A DNA stretch of 58,607 nucleotides from Rossellomorea sp. SC111 (GTDB taxonomy: Bacteria; Bacillota; Bacilli; Bacillales; Bacillaceae_B): NCBI RefSeq assembly GCF_024733565.1, contig NZ_JANIOC010000022.1, forward strand, positions 1 through 58,607. Reading direction: 5' to 3'. The notes below the pieces were generated by a model. It was not told where the DNA came from and made no database searches. It worked only from the letters and a program-made list of their open reading frames with translations. Numbering within the stretch: position 1 is the first letter of the stretch; every line of letters begins with the position of its first letter. Position numbers and translations under genes: made by a program. This document shows positions 9,500-18,980 of this stretch, one piece after another.

Positions 9500-10713
9500 G
9501 CCCGTTTCACCTCCAGAAATGCCGAGGAAAAGTCGCCTTCAAAGCATACCTGCAATCGAATGCCGCGCGAAGAGGCATAGGCTTTCAACGATTTCTCTTC
9601 CGCCGTGTACGCATCCCCTGCCCTCTTCACTAAAAAGATGACGACAGAGCTGTTCCGCTTCGTATACTCATTTACGCTCATAATCATTTTTTTGGAAACG
9701 GATGAGGTCACGAATAGGACCGCAGCTGATTGAGAATAGTTCAATCCTGCTCCCTGCAGGACTTTCCCTAAAGCAAACGGGCTGTCCTGCCTCACTTTCG
9801 CCAAGTGATAATTCAGCTGACTCAAGTGCTCTTCTCCCCCCCTGATTGGAAATGAAACATGATCTCCACCAATTGACACAAGGCCGACCTGAGCCCCCTT
9901 TTTGACGATGGACCTGATCATCGATGCCGTAAAGGTCACCATCGCTTCAAACGCTTGGGATGACTCCCTGTCGAGTACAATGAGGACGTCATGGGACTGA
10001 CGTTCCTCAAACTCCTTCGTCATCAGCTCATTGGTCCTGGCAAAGGTCTTCCAATGAATCCACGAGAAGCGGTCACCCGGTTGATACTCCCGGATACCCG
10101 TCGCCATCGTCGTATCCTTTTGAATCTTCACACTCGAAGTCGTCATCCCCTGATCATATCGATTCTCAAGCGGTCGATAAGGGACATCGACGATCGACGG
10201 GTAAACAAGGAGCCTGTCGACGCAATCCACCGTGGCTTCCTTTTCGAAAACCCCAAAGAAATCACCTGTTTTAAATCTCACTTTAGAAAAGATGTGTTCC
10301 CCACGGGGAAGCTCATCGATATAATAGGTCAGTTTGATTCGATTCCTGAACCCGGGATGAATCATCGCCTTCGCCTTTTGAAAACCTGACTGATGAAAGA
10401 CAGAATCAGTCACCACATCCTCCAATACCAAATAAAACAGAGGAAATGGCAGCTTCCGGGTCAGGGTGATCGTCACCTTCAATTCGTCCCCTGCCTTGTA
10501 CTCGGCAGATTCAAAACTCCGCTCCACGTAAAACTCTGATAACGGATATAAGAACACAAAAACCGAATAAAGGGAAAACGGCAAAAAACTGTAGAACAAA
10601 AACCAGCTCACAAACCCACCTTGAAACATCGCATACGAAAAAGTCACGCCCATCAAAATAAGAAGGAGCAGAAACTTCCCAAGCGGTTTAATAAATTGAA
10701 GTTTCGTCTTCAT
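9496..10713 (-). CDS. yeaD: DUF58 protein (YeaD family)
   Basis: 405 residues. Two N-terminal TM helices (about 12-55) precede a soluble DUF58 region with the family motif around RFSWIHWKTFART and a VWA-like fold at the C-terminal half (VLIVLDRESS). DUF58 proteins are found with MoxR ATPases and are thought to take part in assembly or quality control of envelope complexes; the exact role is unknown. It starts immediately after the yeaC stop and overlaps yebA by 4 nt, so the three genes form one transcript. Confidence 0.85.
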   Translation of the reverse strand: MKTKLQFIKPLGKFLLLLILMGVTFSYAMFQGGFVSWFLFYSFLPFSLYSVFVFLYPLSEFYVERSFESAEYKAGDELKVTITLTRKLPFPLFYLVLEDVVTDSVFHQSGFQKAKAMIHPGFRNRIKLTYYIDELPRGEHIFSKVRFKTGDFFGVFEKEATVDCVDRLLVYPSIVDVPYRPLENRYDQGMTTSSVKIQKDTTMATGIREYQPGDRFSWIHWKTFARTNELMTKEFEERQSHDVLIVLDRESSQAFEAMVTFTASMIRSIVKKGAQVGLVSIGGDHVSFPIRGGEEHLSQLNYHLAKVRQDSPFALGKVLQGAGLNYSQSAAVLFVTSSVSKKMIMSVNEYTKRNSSVVIFLVKRAGDAYTAEEKSLKAYASSRGIRLQVCFEGDFSSAFLEVKRA

Positions 10714-11670
10714 CTATCTCACTAGCCTTTGTACCGGGACCGGTATCCGCGCCATGACTCTCTCCACCACTTCTTCAGGGGTAATTCCTTCGTATCTCGC
10801 TTCCGATTTCATAATGATCCGGTGAGAAAACACGAAAGGTGCCAGGAACTGGACATCGTCGGGAACTACATAATCCCTCCCCCTTAAATAGGCATAGGCC
10901 TGACAAGCCTTCATCAGGGCAATCGATCCACGGGGGCTCGCACCCAGATACACATTCGCATGGATCCTCGTACGGTTCGCAATCTCCACAATGTACTTCT
11001 TAATGGTGTCATCCACCAATACTTCCTTGACATCACCTTGGATATATCTCAATTCCTCAAGGGTCATAACAGGCTCCAATTCATCGATCGGCGGAGTCCG
11101 CTGGGCGCGGTGAAGAACCTCCATCTCTTCTTCCGGTTCCGGATACCCCATCTTCATCTTCAAAAGGAACCGGTCAAGCTGTGCTTCCGGAAGCGGATAG
11201 GTCCCTTCATATTCAATCGGATTCTGGGTCGCCATGACGAAGAAAGGCTTATCGAGCTTTCGCGTCATCCCGTCAATCGTCACGCTGCTTTCTTCCATTC
11301 CTTCTAGTAAAGCGGACTGTGTCTTCGGTGACGTACGGTTGATTTCATCCGCAAGAATGATGTTCCCCATGATCGGTCCAGGTCTGAAATTAAACTCCAT
11401 CTCTTTCGGGTTATAAATCGATACCCCGATCACATCAGAAGGCAGTAAGTCCGGCGTAAACTGAATTCGCTTAAAGCTCGCTCCCACAGATTTCGCCAAT
11501 GCGCGGACCATCATCGTCTTCCCTACACCCGGAACGTCTTCAAGCAAAACATGTCCTCCGGCAAGCAGGGAAACGATGCTAAGTTCCGCTACCTTTCTCT
11601 TCCCGATCATGACTTTCTCTATATTATCAATGATACTTTGCAACTTCGGATTCACCAGTTCATGTGACAT
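10714..11670 (-). CDS. yeaC: MoxR-family AAA+ ATPase (YeaC)
   Basis: 318-residue cytoplasmic AAA+ ATPase. Walker A GVGKTMM (about residue 50), Walker B ILADEIN, a sensor region MATQNPIE, and the ASPRGS element typical of the MoxR group (RavA/CoxD-like). MoxR proteins act as chaperone-like ATPases on partner complexes. This is the first gene of the yeaC-yeaD-yebA operon, with the GGAGG-type site of AGGAGGGGTACG before its ATG. B. subtilis has the same order beside guaA. Confidence 0.9.
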   Translation of the reverse strand: MSHELVNPKLQSIIDNIEKVMIGKRKVAELSIVSLLAGGHVLLEDVPGVGKTMMVRALAKSVGASFKRIQFTPDLLPSDVIGVSIYNPKEMEFNFRPGPIMGNIILADEINRTSPKTQSALLEGMEESSVTIDGMTRKLDKPFFVMATQNPIEYEGTYPLPEAQLDRFLLKMKMGYPEPEEEMEVLHRAQRTPPIDELEPVMTLEELRYIQGDVKEVLVDDTIKKYIVEIANRTRIHANVYLGASPRGSIALMKACQAYAYLRGRDYVVPDDVQFLAPFVFSHRIIMKSEARYEGITPEEVVERVMARIPVPVQRLVR

Positions 11671-11852
11671 CGTACCCCTCCTGAATGATTCAAACTCATC
11701 TTTAACTATTACTACTTTCGTTTAAAAAGTCGAAAATCCTCTATAAAATGGGAAATTGGTAGATAAATTTTAGGGAATTGGTAGGATATGAGGATCTTCG
11801 AGGAAATGGACATTGCAGATTTATGTAGAAGCATCTTGCTTCCATCCAATTT

Positions 11853-11889
11853 AAAAAGCCGATTCTCCATTATACGAGAATCGGCTTTT
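11853..11889 (-). terminator. Rho-independent terminator of nadE
   Basis: Hairpin AAAAGCCGATTCTC / GAGAATCGGCTTTTT with an 8-nt loop, starting 8 nt past the nadE stop. A/T runs on both sides make it potentially bidirectional. Confidence 0.88.
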
Positions 11890-11896
11890 CCACTGA

Positions 11897-12724
11897 TTAT
11901 TTCCAAAAATCATCAAACACCGTGACAGGCAGATGACGTTTATGCTGTGTTTTCAGGTAATGACCCTCAATGGTTTTCTTGGCTTCAGCAGGTACTTCTT
12001 TCCCTTCCAGGTAATCGTCCAGCTGATCATACGTGACGCCAAGGGCTTCTTCGTCCGGGAGCGACGGGCGATCTTCCTCCAAGTCTGCTGTCGGTTTCTT
12101 ATTGTATAAGTGTTCCGGACAGCCGAGCTCGACTAAGAGCATTCTCCCTTGACGCTTGTTCAGGCGGAAGAGGGGGACGAGGTCTGCCGCTCCATCTCCG
12201 TATTTCGTGTAGAAGCCGGTGACTGCTTCAGCAGAGTGATCCGTACCGAGGACCACGCCATCCTTCATGGCAGCAATGGCAAATTGCACCTTCATCCGTT
12301 CACGTGCTTTTTCGTTTCCTTTCACGAAGTCGGAAAGCTCAATGCCGTTTTTCTTCAATGTTTCTACGCTTGCATCGACTGCGGGTTGGACATTGACCGT
12401 CATCGACACGCTCGGGTTAATGAATTCCACGGCATCAATGGCGTCCTGGGCATCTCCCTGTTCCCCGTAAGGAAGTCTGACGGCATAAAAAGCATAATCC
12501 GATGACCCTGATTCCTGATTCATTTCATCGATGGCCATCTGAGCCAGCTTTCCTAGTAATGTGGAATCCTGACCTCCTGAAATACCAAGGACCAGACTTT
12601 TCATAAACGAATGCTTCTTCAAGTAAGCCTTCATAAAGTCGACGCTTCGACGGATTTCTTCCTGCGGATTGATTTCCGGGGAGACCATCATTTCTTCTAC
12701 GATTTGTTTTTGAAGAGAATCCAT
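11897..12724 (-). CDS. nadE: NH3-dependent NAD+ synthetase
   Basis: Amidates deamido-NAD to NAD+ with ammonia and ATP. The N-type ATP pyrophosphatase P-loop is SGGQDSTL (about residues 48-55). Other family marks are [37 protein letters not shown] and KKPTADLE. The 275-residue length is normal for the ammonia-dependent form without a glutaminase domain. The start at 12724 is preferred because GGAGTG sits 7 nt upstream; an upstream in-frame ATG five codons earlier overlaps that site. It follows pncB by 70 nt, so the two probably form a NAD-salvage unit. Confidence 0.94.
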   Translation of the reverse strand: MDSLQKQIVEEMMVSPEINPQEEIRRSVDFMKAYLKKHSFMKSLVLGISGGQDSTLLGKLAQMAIDEMNQESGSSDYAFYAVRLPYGEQGDAQDAIDAVEFINPSVSMTVNVQPAVDASVETLKKNGIELSDFVKGNEKARERMKVQFAIAAMKDGVVLGTDHSAEAVTGFYTKYGDGAADLVPLFRLNKRQGRMLLVELGCPEHLYNKKPTADLEEDRPSLPDEEALGVTYDQLDDYLEGKEVPAEAKKTIEGHYLKTQHKRHLPVTVFDDFWK

Positions 12725-12794
12725 GTTTTCACACTCCATGTTAGGTTTTATTACATCATATTATACCTTTTATCTTACCCAATCACAGGCATAC

Positions 12795-14264
12795 TTACCA
12801 GTTTTCGCTTTGTTTTTCTTTCACTTCTGCTTTTACACGATGAATCAGATCCATCTTATTGTTCCAGCACTCTTCACTTAAATCCACAGGGTACTCTTCC
12901 GGGTTCATGGAACGCTTATATTCATCCCATAACAATTCAAGATTTTCATTCACGAAGTTTCTCATTTCTGATAGTGGAGGCGTATCATATACAAGCTCGC
13001 CGTTCTTGAATACCTCCACATGAAGTTCCCTCGCTTCGAAATTCGTGACGAACTTACTGATATACGTATGAACGGGATGGAACATCTTCAACCGTTCCTG
13101 ACTTTCCGGGTGCTCATGCTCCAGGGCAATATATTCACCCTCTGATTTATGATTAACCGTATTGACGATGCGGTAAACCCTTTTCATCCCGGGAGTTGAA
13201 ACTTTCTCCGCATTGCTCGAGATCTTGATCGTGTCTTCCATTTCACCTGACTCATTTTCAATGGACACAAGCTTATATACGGCACCTAACGCAGGCTGAT
13301 CGTACGCTGTGATCAGCTTCGTCCCCACACCCCATACATCAATCTGTGCTCCTTGAGCCTTTAAGTTCAGGATTGTATACTCGTCCAGATCATTGGAGGC
13401 AATGATCTTCGTGTCCGTAAAGCCTGCATCATCCAGCATCTTGCGGGCGATCTTGGATTGATAGGCCATGTCCCCGCTATCAAGACGGATCCCCTTGAAG
13501 TTGATCTTATCGCCAAGCTCCTTCGCCACGCGAATCGCCGTCGGTACACCGGATTTCAATGTGTCATACGTATCGACTAGGAACACACAATCCTTATGGC
13601 TCTCCGCATACTTATGGAACGCCTGATATTCATCCCGATAAGCCTGAACCATGGCATGAGCGTGGGTTCCGGAAACCGGCATGCCGAATAATTTCCCTGC
13701 ACGGACATTACTCGTCGCATCAAAGCCGCCGATATACGCTGCCCGCGTTCCCCAAATCGCTGCATCCAGCTCATGGGCACGTCTTGTCCCGAACTCCATC
13801 ACAACCTCATCCTGTACCACCTGCTTGATCCGGTTCGCCTTCGTCGCAATCAACGTCTGGTAGTTCACGATATTCAAGATCGCCGTCTCCAGTAACTGAG
13901 CCTGAGCAAGTGGCGCCTCCACCCGGAGAAGAGGGACATTCCCGAACGCAACCTCCCCTTCCTCCATGGACCGTATCGTCCCGGTGAAACGAAGCTCCGC
14001 CAAGTATTCCAGGAATGCCTCCTCATAACCCAGCTCCCGTAAGTACTCGATATCACTCTCCGAGAAATGAAACTTTTTCACATATTCAATGATCCGTTGG
14101 AGCCCGGCAAATACCGCATATCCATTGCCAAAAGGCAGCTTTCGAAAGAACACTTCAAAAACAGCCTTTCGATTATGGAAATCATCATCCCAGTAAGCCT
14201 TCGTCATATTGATCTGATACAAATCTGTATGCAACGCTAAACTATCATCTGCATAGTTCGTCAT
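12795..14264 (-). CDS. pncB: Nicotinate phosphoribosyltransferase
   Basis: First step of the Preiss-Handler salvage route, converting nicotinate and PRPP to nicotinate mononucleotide. The 489-residue chain matches the long Bacillus form. Visible marks are the N-terminal ALHTDLYQINMTKAYW, MEFGTRRAHE (substrate binding), SGTHAHAMVQAY with the conserved His that is phosphorylated in this family, and RLDSGDMAYQSK. AAAGGAGAG precedes the ATG at 14264. NadE, encoded next, completes synthesis to NAD+. Confidence 0.94.
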   Translation of the reverse strand: MTNYADDSLALHTDLYQINMTKAYWDDDFHNRKAVFEVFFRKLPFGNGYAVFAGLQRIIEYVKKFHFSESDIEYLRELGYEEAFLEYLAELRFTGTIRSMEEGEVAFGNVPLLRVEAPLAQAQLLETAILNIVNYQTLIATKANRIKQVVQDEVVMEFGTRRAHELDAAIWGTRAAYIGGFDATSNVRAGKLFGMPVSGTHAHAMVQAYRDEYQAFHKYAESHKDCVFLVDTYDTLKSGVPTAIRVAKELGDKINFKGIRLDSGDMAYQSKIARKMLDDAGFTDTKIIASNDLDEYTILNLKAQGAQIDVWGVGTKLITAYDQPALGAVYKLVSIENESGEMEDTIKISSNAEKVSTPGMKRVYRIVNTVNHKSEGEYIALEHEHPESQERLKMFHPVHTYISKFVTNFEARELHVEVFKNGELVYDTPPLSEMRNFVNENLELLWDEYKRSMNPEEYPVDLSEECWNNKMDLIHRVKAEVKEKQSENW

Positions 14265-14611
14265 GTATTTCTCTCCTTTAAGCTATAGCCAATTGTAGGT
14301 CTTATCTATTCTAACCAATATTGGGTGGGATATCGAATGATTAGTTTAAGTTTGGGTTTTAAACAAGCGTTTGATTAAATTTATGTTCTTTGCGGGGGGA
14401 AGTCATTTAGTTATAGATAGACATAACTAAGCTGAATCGATTCATCAAATTAATAAAGGCATTAAACGAAATATATGAAAGTCTTGTTAAGCGTTCTAAT
14501 GTGTTCTGATTAGTCAGTTCCCCGTCACAATAACGCATTAGTATGCAGAGGGACTGACCCCAAATTCTTAGAACTTTTCTACACTTATTTTATACATGTT
14601 TTTCTCCCATC
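14265..14611. other. Intergenic region with dispersed GGGACTGACCCC-type repeats
   Basis: No gene seen in 347 nt. It holds two copies of a short motif also found at 16114-16132 and 31131: AGTCAGTTCCCCGTCAC at 14512-14528 and GGGACTGACCCC at 14550-14561. The rest is AT-rich and probably contains the pncB promoter region on its left side. No clear terminator for the VWA gene at 14612 was found. Confidence 0.5.
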
Positions 14612-16012
14612 CTATTCTTTATTAGTATTGTATTTTTCATTAATAATCTGGTTCATTTCTTCAAAGTTAGCTTCGTTTAGATTGTGCATATCTTCTTCAA
14701 ATACTTTCTTCATACCGAGGATGTTTTTTCTCCTCTCATCAACTTTTTCATTTAAATAATTGAAAGCTTCTCCTGTCACCCTTTCATTTTTCTTTAAATA
14801 AAGCAACGAGCCCCTCAAATTGTTGGTTTCTTCCAAGTTAGTACTACCCCAGTCTGCAGCGAATTGAAAAATATCACTCGTATTCAATACTTTTCGAGTA
14901 AGGTTATCTCCTAAAGCTTTCGTTCTCCAAGATTCCCACTTTTCAGCAATTTCCTTCGCTCGGTCAAACTCGTTTGTTAATCCATCGAGATTATATACAT
15001 TGGCATAGGAGCCATCAGCAGATTTCGCTACCTCTTTTAATTGTTTTTGTCCAGCTGCATCTACATCGAAACCAATAACATTGACAATAGGTTTTACATT
15101 CGATTCTTTTAGTTCTTTCGCCGCTGTAATTGGATCCCCGTCACAAGTTTCAATCCCGTCACTGACAAGATAAATAATATTTGTATTTTGATCAGCCGGG
15201 TACATTGAGAGATCTTCACTCGCTTTTTGAAGGGAATTAGCGACAGGTGTCCAGCCCTTTGGTTCAATATTTTTTAACGTACTGCTCATTTTGTCCTTAT
15301 CATAATTCGAGAAACCAAAGACTCTTTCATTGGCTTTACATGATAATTCTTTATCCTTATCACTTCCGGTTCCCTTATGACCATATACTCTCAAAGCAAT
15401 TTTTGCGTCACTAGGTAAAGACTCGGTGAATTTTGAAATAGCTTCTTTCGCTAATTCCATTTTTGATTTTCCATTGACTTGAGCCTTCATACTACCACTT
15501 GCATCTAAAAGGATTTCAACGTTTAGGTTTTCTTTGAATTGATACCTGGGATCATCTATTTCTGGACTGCCAAATGATTTTATTTTAAGCATTTCTATCA
15601 ATTGGTTTGGATCTTTATAATCTCCCGCAAACATTTGAACAAGGGTATTCCAATAAGCCTCGTAAACTTCTTCACCTTCCGTACCATTTAAATTGGGGAG
15701 TTTCTCTAATTCTTTCACAATCTCAATTTTATCTTCTTCTTCTCTAAACAGATTGTTCACAAATGGTCCTGCAGGATAATTGATTATATCTTCCATCTTC
15801 TCAGGAGCAACAGGAGAATCGCTAATGACTTCATACCTAACAGATTCCTTTTTATCACTTGGCTTACTTTCTTCTTCTGGTTCTTCTACGCTATTAGAAG
15901 TAGTATTGGTTGATTTAAAGTCTTTCTGTTCTTCTTTACACCCCGCTACAACAATTAATATAGCTAAAAGGATAGCAATAAAGGATACACTCGATTTGTA
16001 ATTATTAACCAC
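14612..16012 (-). CDS. VWA-domain lipoprotein A, Tad-locus associated
   Basis: 466-residue predicted lipoprotein with lipobox VVAGC (C25), so it should be anchored on the outer face of the membrane. A Ser/Glu-rich linker (about 30-60) leads to a VWA domain at about 165-350. Its MIDAS is intact: DASGSM (D170), GWTP (T255) and VSDGIE (D285). Two cysteines, ELSC (C225) and IETC (C290), are kept in both paralogues and may form a disulfide. The C-terminus is helical and ends in INEKYNTN, also shared. GTG start with GGGGGGAA upstream. It lies last in the leftward Tad region. A pilus-related or adhesive role is inference from context. Confidence 0.85.
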   Translation of the reverse strand: MVNNYKSSVSFIAILLAILIVVAGCKEEQKDFKSTNTTSNSVEEPEEESKPSDKKESVRYEVISDSPVAPEKMEDIINYPAGPFVNNLFREEEDKIEIVKELEKLPNLNGTEGEEVYEAYWNTLVQMFAGDYKDPNQLIEMLKIKSFGSPEIDDPRYQFKENLNVEILLDASGSMKAQVNGKSKMELAKEAISKFTESLPSDAKIALRVYGHKGTGSDKDKELSCKANERVFGFSNYDKDKMSSTLKNIEPKGWTPVANSLQKASEDLSMYPADQNTNIIYLVSDGIETCDGDPITAAKELKESNVKPIVNVIGFDVDAAGQKQLKEVAKSADGSYANVYNLDGLTNEFDRAKEIAEKWESWRTKALGDNLTRKVLNTSDIFQFAADWGSTNLEETNNLRGSLLYLKKNERVTGEAFNYLNEKVDERRKNILGMKKVFEEDMHNLNEANFEEMNQIINEKYNTNKE

Positions 16013-16113
16013 TCGTTTCCCCCCACTTTTTTAATAAAAACATAGTATAAAGGAACAAGCCTAAATAGACTACTTGCTCTTATATTATGACTATTACTCA
16101 ATCATGGGAAAAT

Positions 16114-16132
16114 GGGGTCAGTCCCCCGTCAC
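16114..16132. repeat. Short repeat GGGGTCAGTCCCCCGTCAC
   Basis: A 19-nt motif whose core GGGGTCAGTCCCC can form a 4-bp stem. Close relatives lie at 14512-14528, 14550-14561 and 31131-31140. Here it overlaps the stop codon of the small membrane gene at 16118 and appears to define that gene's 3' end. Confidence 0.55.
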
Positions 16133-16438
16133 ATGGAAGATTTTCCCGATCCCCCAATATAACAACCCGGATAGAACCCAGATTACTAGACCGAGAATAG
16201 GCCCAAGTAAAAGGGAAAAGAAGAAGATCCCCCCAACGCTTGTATTCACCCGATCAGCGATATTAGCAGAAGACGCTGCATCCAAGACGGTGGACATTCC
16301 TGCTAAGCTGACCAGCAGAAAGACCCATGCAAACTTTTTGTTTTCTAATATGTAACGAATGGATAATCGAGGTTTCCTCCAGATCTTTACTAACGGATTG
16401 AATTTTTGGATTGATTTCACTTCGGTAGCTGTGTCCAT
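16118..16438 (-). CDS. Short Yip1-like membrane protein, probably truncated
   Basis: 106 residues. An N-terminal segment NPLVKIWRKPRLSIRYILE resembles the start of YIP1-family proteins, followed by about two hydrophobic segments (FAWVFLLVSLAGM; GGIFFFSLLLGPILGLVIWVLSG). Family members usually run to about 200 residues with four or five TM segments. This one ends early, inside the GACGGGGGACTGACCCC repeat (…HVTGD stop), so it looks truncated by the repeat. The ATG at 16438 has GGAGA 5 nt upstream. Function unknown; it sits between two VWA lipoprotein genes. Confidence 0.55.
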   Translation of the reverse strand: MDTATEVKSIQKFNPLVKIWRKPRLSIRYILENKKFAWVFLLVSLAGMSTVLDAASSANIADRVNTSVGGIFFFSLLLGPILGLVIWVLSGLLYWGIGKIFHVTGD

Positions 16439-16586
16439 ATAAATCTCCAATCTACTTTTATTTTTTTAGTTTTTCAGAACCTGCGGAAATTTAGTTGCTT
16501 TTCTATTAACAGCTGTTGGGTTCTGTATGTGATGTACACCCCCTCAAATCGTGGGCAGATGATAATTTTCGTTACAAGATGCTTAA

Positions 16587-17975
16587 TTATTGAGTATTAA
16601 TGTTGTACTTCTGCTCTAATGCTTTCATGGCGTCTTTGTAACTTTTTTCGTTTATTGCTCTCAATTCTTGCTCGAATTCCTCAACTTCAGCATACATCCA
16701 TTCATGATACACTCTGTTTTTCTCTGAGAGATATGTATTTGATTCTGTATCCATCTTCCCATGATCAGCGAGAATAGATAAGAATAAGTCTATTTGAGTT
16801 CTTTCTGTTGTTACCTTTACACTTTCTTGTGTAATGTATCCAAATATGTCTAAGCTGTTTTGTACTTCTTTTAGTTCTATAGACTGCTTACCTTTGCTTT
16901 TCCACTTTTCCCAAGCTTCAGCAACACTCTGTATCTTCTCAAGCTCCGATTTTAAACTTTCTTGGTCATCAACATTCTCATAAATACCCTCAGTGGCATC
17001 AGCGATATCCTTCAACTGTCTTTGACCATTGGTATCCACATTAAATCCAATAACATTAATAATTGGTTTTAAATTTGAATCATATAGCTCTTTAGCAGCC
17101 GCTACCGGGTCTTGGTCACATGTTTCTATTCCATCGCTAACCAAATACACAATATTATTATTGTTATCACCTTTAAATGTAGATAGATCCTTTTTAGCCT
17201 CATTAAGCGCAAGAGTTATTGGTGTCCAGCCAGTAGGTTGAACTTGGTCTACAGCAGATTGGAATTTAGACTCATCTATAGGCTCGATTGAATAGATCAT
17301 TTCTGAACTATTACAAGATAACTCCTTGTCGGAATCTGCATTACTGCCCTTGTGTCCATATACCCTAAGTCCAATTTTGGTCCCTTCAGGCAAGCTTTCA
17401 ACGAACCTCTTAATCTCTTCTTTTGCAGCGTCCATCTTTGTAGTGCCGCCAACATCCTGTGCCATACTTCCAGAGGCATCCAGTATGATTTCTACATTTA
17501 GATTCTCTTTAAATTGATACCTGGTATCTTCTATTTCGGGGTCCCCGAAAGACTGAAATTTCATTTGTTTGATTAAGCTTTCTGGACCTTTAAAATCCCT
17601 TTGAACTCTCTTTAACAATTCCTGATAATAAAAATCCAATTCCTTCTTGGAAGGATTATTCTGAATATCAGGTAAATCCTTGAATCTTTCAGCCACTTTA
17701 TCCTTGTCTTCTTCAGTTAAGGTTGGAATTCTCTCGGAATCTTTCCCGGCAGGCAAATCTTCTAATTCTTGATATGTTGATGGTAATGGAGCAACCTCTA
17801 CTTCTTCATTTGAAGAAGTAGTAAAGGTTGCTTTTTTAGATGGATTATTATCATCATCTACCTTTTGGGAAGTGTTTTTTTGAGTAGTTTGATCCTCTTT
17901 GTTCTCATTTCCACAACCTACCATAAAAATAGACAAAACGATTAAAATCTGTAGGATTACCTTCAAACGGTTCAT
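16587..17975 (-). CDS. VWA-domain lipoprotein B, Tad-locus associated
   Basis: Paralogue of the proteins at 14612 and 22312. Lipobox FMVGC about 20 residues in, low-complexity Asn/Lys/Asp linker, then a VWA domain with MIDAS DASGSM, GWTP and VSDGIE. The conserved pair of cysteines (ELSC, IETC) is present, and the helical C-terminus ends in EQKYNINTQ. The length is 462 residues from the ATG at 17975, chosen because GAGGT lies 6 nt upstream (an in-frame GTG two codons earlier abuts it). It lies downstream of a terminator at 18034-18060, so it may have its own promoter or depend on read-through. Confidence 0.85.
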   Translation of the reverse strand: MNRLKVILQILIVLSIFMVGCGNENKEDQTTQKNTSQKVDDDNNPSKKATFTTSSNEEVEVAPLPSTYQELEDLPAGKDSERIPTLTEEDKDKVAERFKDLPDIQNNPSKKELDFYYQELLKRVQRDFKGPESLIKQMKFQSFGDPEIEDTRYQFKENLNVEIILDASGSMAQDVGGTTKMDAAKEEIKRFVESLPEGTKIGLRVYGHKGSNADSDKELSCNSSEMIYSIEPIDESKFQSAVDQVQPTGWTPITLALNEAKKDLSTFKGDNNNNIVYLVSDGIETCDQDPVAAAKELYDSNLKPIINVIGFNVDTNGQRQLKDIADATEGIYENVDDQESLKSELEKIQSVAEAWEKWKSKGKQSIELKEVQNSLDIFGYITQESVKVTTERTQIDLFLSILADHGKMDTESNTYLSEKNRVYHEWMYAEVEEFEQELRAINEKSYKDAMKALEQKYNINTQ

Positions 17976-18033
17976 GTTCACACCTCAAATATAAATCCAT
18001 TTAGATGTTTGAAATAATTCTATTCATTTCTAA

Positions 18034-18060
18034 TAAAAAAGCCTGAAGTTCACTTCAAGC
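18034..18060 (-). terminator. Terminator at the end of the tad operon
   Basis: Minus strand hairpin AGCTTGAAG / CTTCAGGCT with a short loop, followed by TTTTTTATTAG. Its first arm overlaps the last codons of the small membrane gene ending at 18055. It probably ends the main leftward tad transcript before VWA lipoprotein B. Confidence 0.7.
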
Positions 18061-18261
18061 TCCTGTTCCTTCTTTCATCTGAATCTGATGAAGATGATTT
18101 TTTCTCATATAGGGTAATGCAGTCCCAACTACCACAGCGGTAATGGGCAACCCACCATCACCCAGCAGCCATTCCAGTACTGAAACCGGGACGTATATCG
18201 CATAGAAGAAAATCATCAGGAATAAATAAAACCTTCTCCAGCGTTTTTCTTTTTTGGACAT
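18055..18261 (-). CDS. Small two-TM membrane protein of the tad operon
   Basis: 68 residues starting MSKKEKRWRRF, with a basic N-terminus and two hydrophobic segments (FYLFLMIFFYAIYVPVSV and LPITAVVVGTALPYM). The ATG at 18261 is chosen because ACAGGAGG sits 7 nt upstream; upstream in-frame ATGs overlap that site. It begins 21 nt after the TadG-like gene, so it is probably co-transcribed. No family recognised; a small accessory membrane subunit of the pilus machine is possible but unproven. Confidence 0.6.
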   Translation of the reverse strand: MSKKEKRWRRFYLFLMIFFYAIYVPVSVLEWLLGDGGLPITAVVVGTALPYMRKNHLHQIQMKEGTGA

Positions 18262-18281
18262 CTTCATTCCTCCTGTCATTT

Positions 18282-18980
18282 TTACTCATCAAGGAACCGT
18301 TCTACCTCTTTATTTTGAAAGTTTGAAAGCTCTTCAATAAAGTCGACTTTAGGTCCAGCCGAGGTTTGAAACAGGTCTTCCTTGATGTCTTGAAAAAAAC
18401 CTTTAAAGGAGGTTCCTTCCATGGTGTTTGAAGCATGGACAAAAACTTGTCCGTCTTTTATGGTAAGGGTGGCATCTGTTAAATTCCCATCATTTTGTAT
18501 GATGGTCGATTTAGCTTGAGATACCATGTCAGGTAAAGTTTGTTGGTAAATTTCTTCTCCCAAAATATCATCCAGCTTATCCTTACCTAGTCCATGACGT
18601 AATTCCTCTGTTAAAACAATATCTATTGCTTCCAGCTTGATCTCATTTTCCGAATAATCATTGTACCCGGCATCAGATCTTAATTGTATTTCCTTTTTTT
18701 CAATCTTCTCTTCTATTGATTCAGGATGAGAATCCACTACTCCAATAATTTCTCTACTCTCATATTTCTCAATTGCCTCATCCAATTGATCATAAAGAAC
18801 GGACGTGGCCGCTAAGCTTGCCTGCTGTGCGGTTGTATTCGCTTCTTCCTTCACCGCAAATATCTTGGAAAGATTAAAAACAAACACAAACAGGACCATC
18901 ATAATACTCAGTAACCCTATCATAAAGAGTGCTGCATTCCCTCGTTCCTCCTGAAGATACGCTTTTACTCTAGCTCTCAT
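18282..18980 (-). CDS. TadG-like pilus assembly protein
   Basis: 232 residues with an N-terminal type IVb-like segment: basic stretch, EERG (G14), then a hydrophobic helix ALFMIGLLSIMMVLFVFVF. It lacks the Glu at +5 that TadE and Flp carry, as in the Tad/TadG-type N-terminal domain (TadG_N-like). The outer part contains charged coiled segments. Unlike many Gram-negative TadG proteins it has no VWA domain; that domain occurs instead in the three nearby lipoproteins. It overlaps the tadE gene by 11 nt. The assignment rests on the N-terminus and neighbours. Confidence 0.72.
   Translation of the reverse strand: MRARVKAYLQEERGNAALFMIGLLSIMMVLFVFVFNLSKIFAVKEEANTTAQQASLAATSVLYDQLDEAIEKYESREIIGVVDSHPESIEEKIEKKEIQLRSDAGYNDYSENEIKLEAIDIVLTEELRHGLGKDKLDDILGEEIYQQTLPDMVSQAKSTIIQNDGNLTDATLTIKDGQVFVHASNTMEGTSFKGFFQDIKEDLFQTSAGPKVDFIEELSNFQNKEVERFLDE

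Noticed and set aside
11712..11906. 64-codon minus-strand reading frame between nadE and yeaC
   Set aside because: It overlaps the nadE end and contains the nadE terminator; no start signal.
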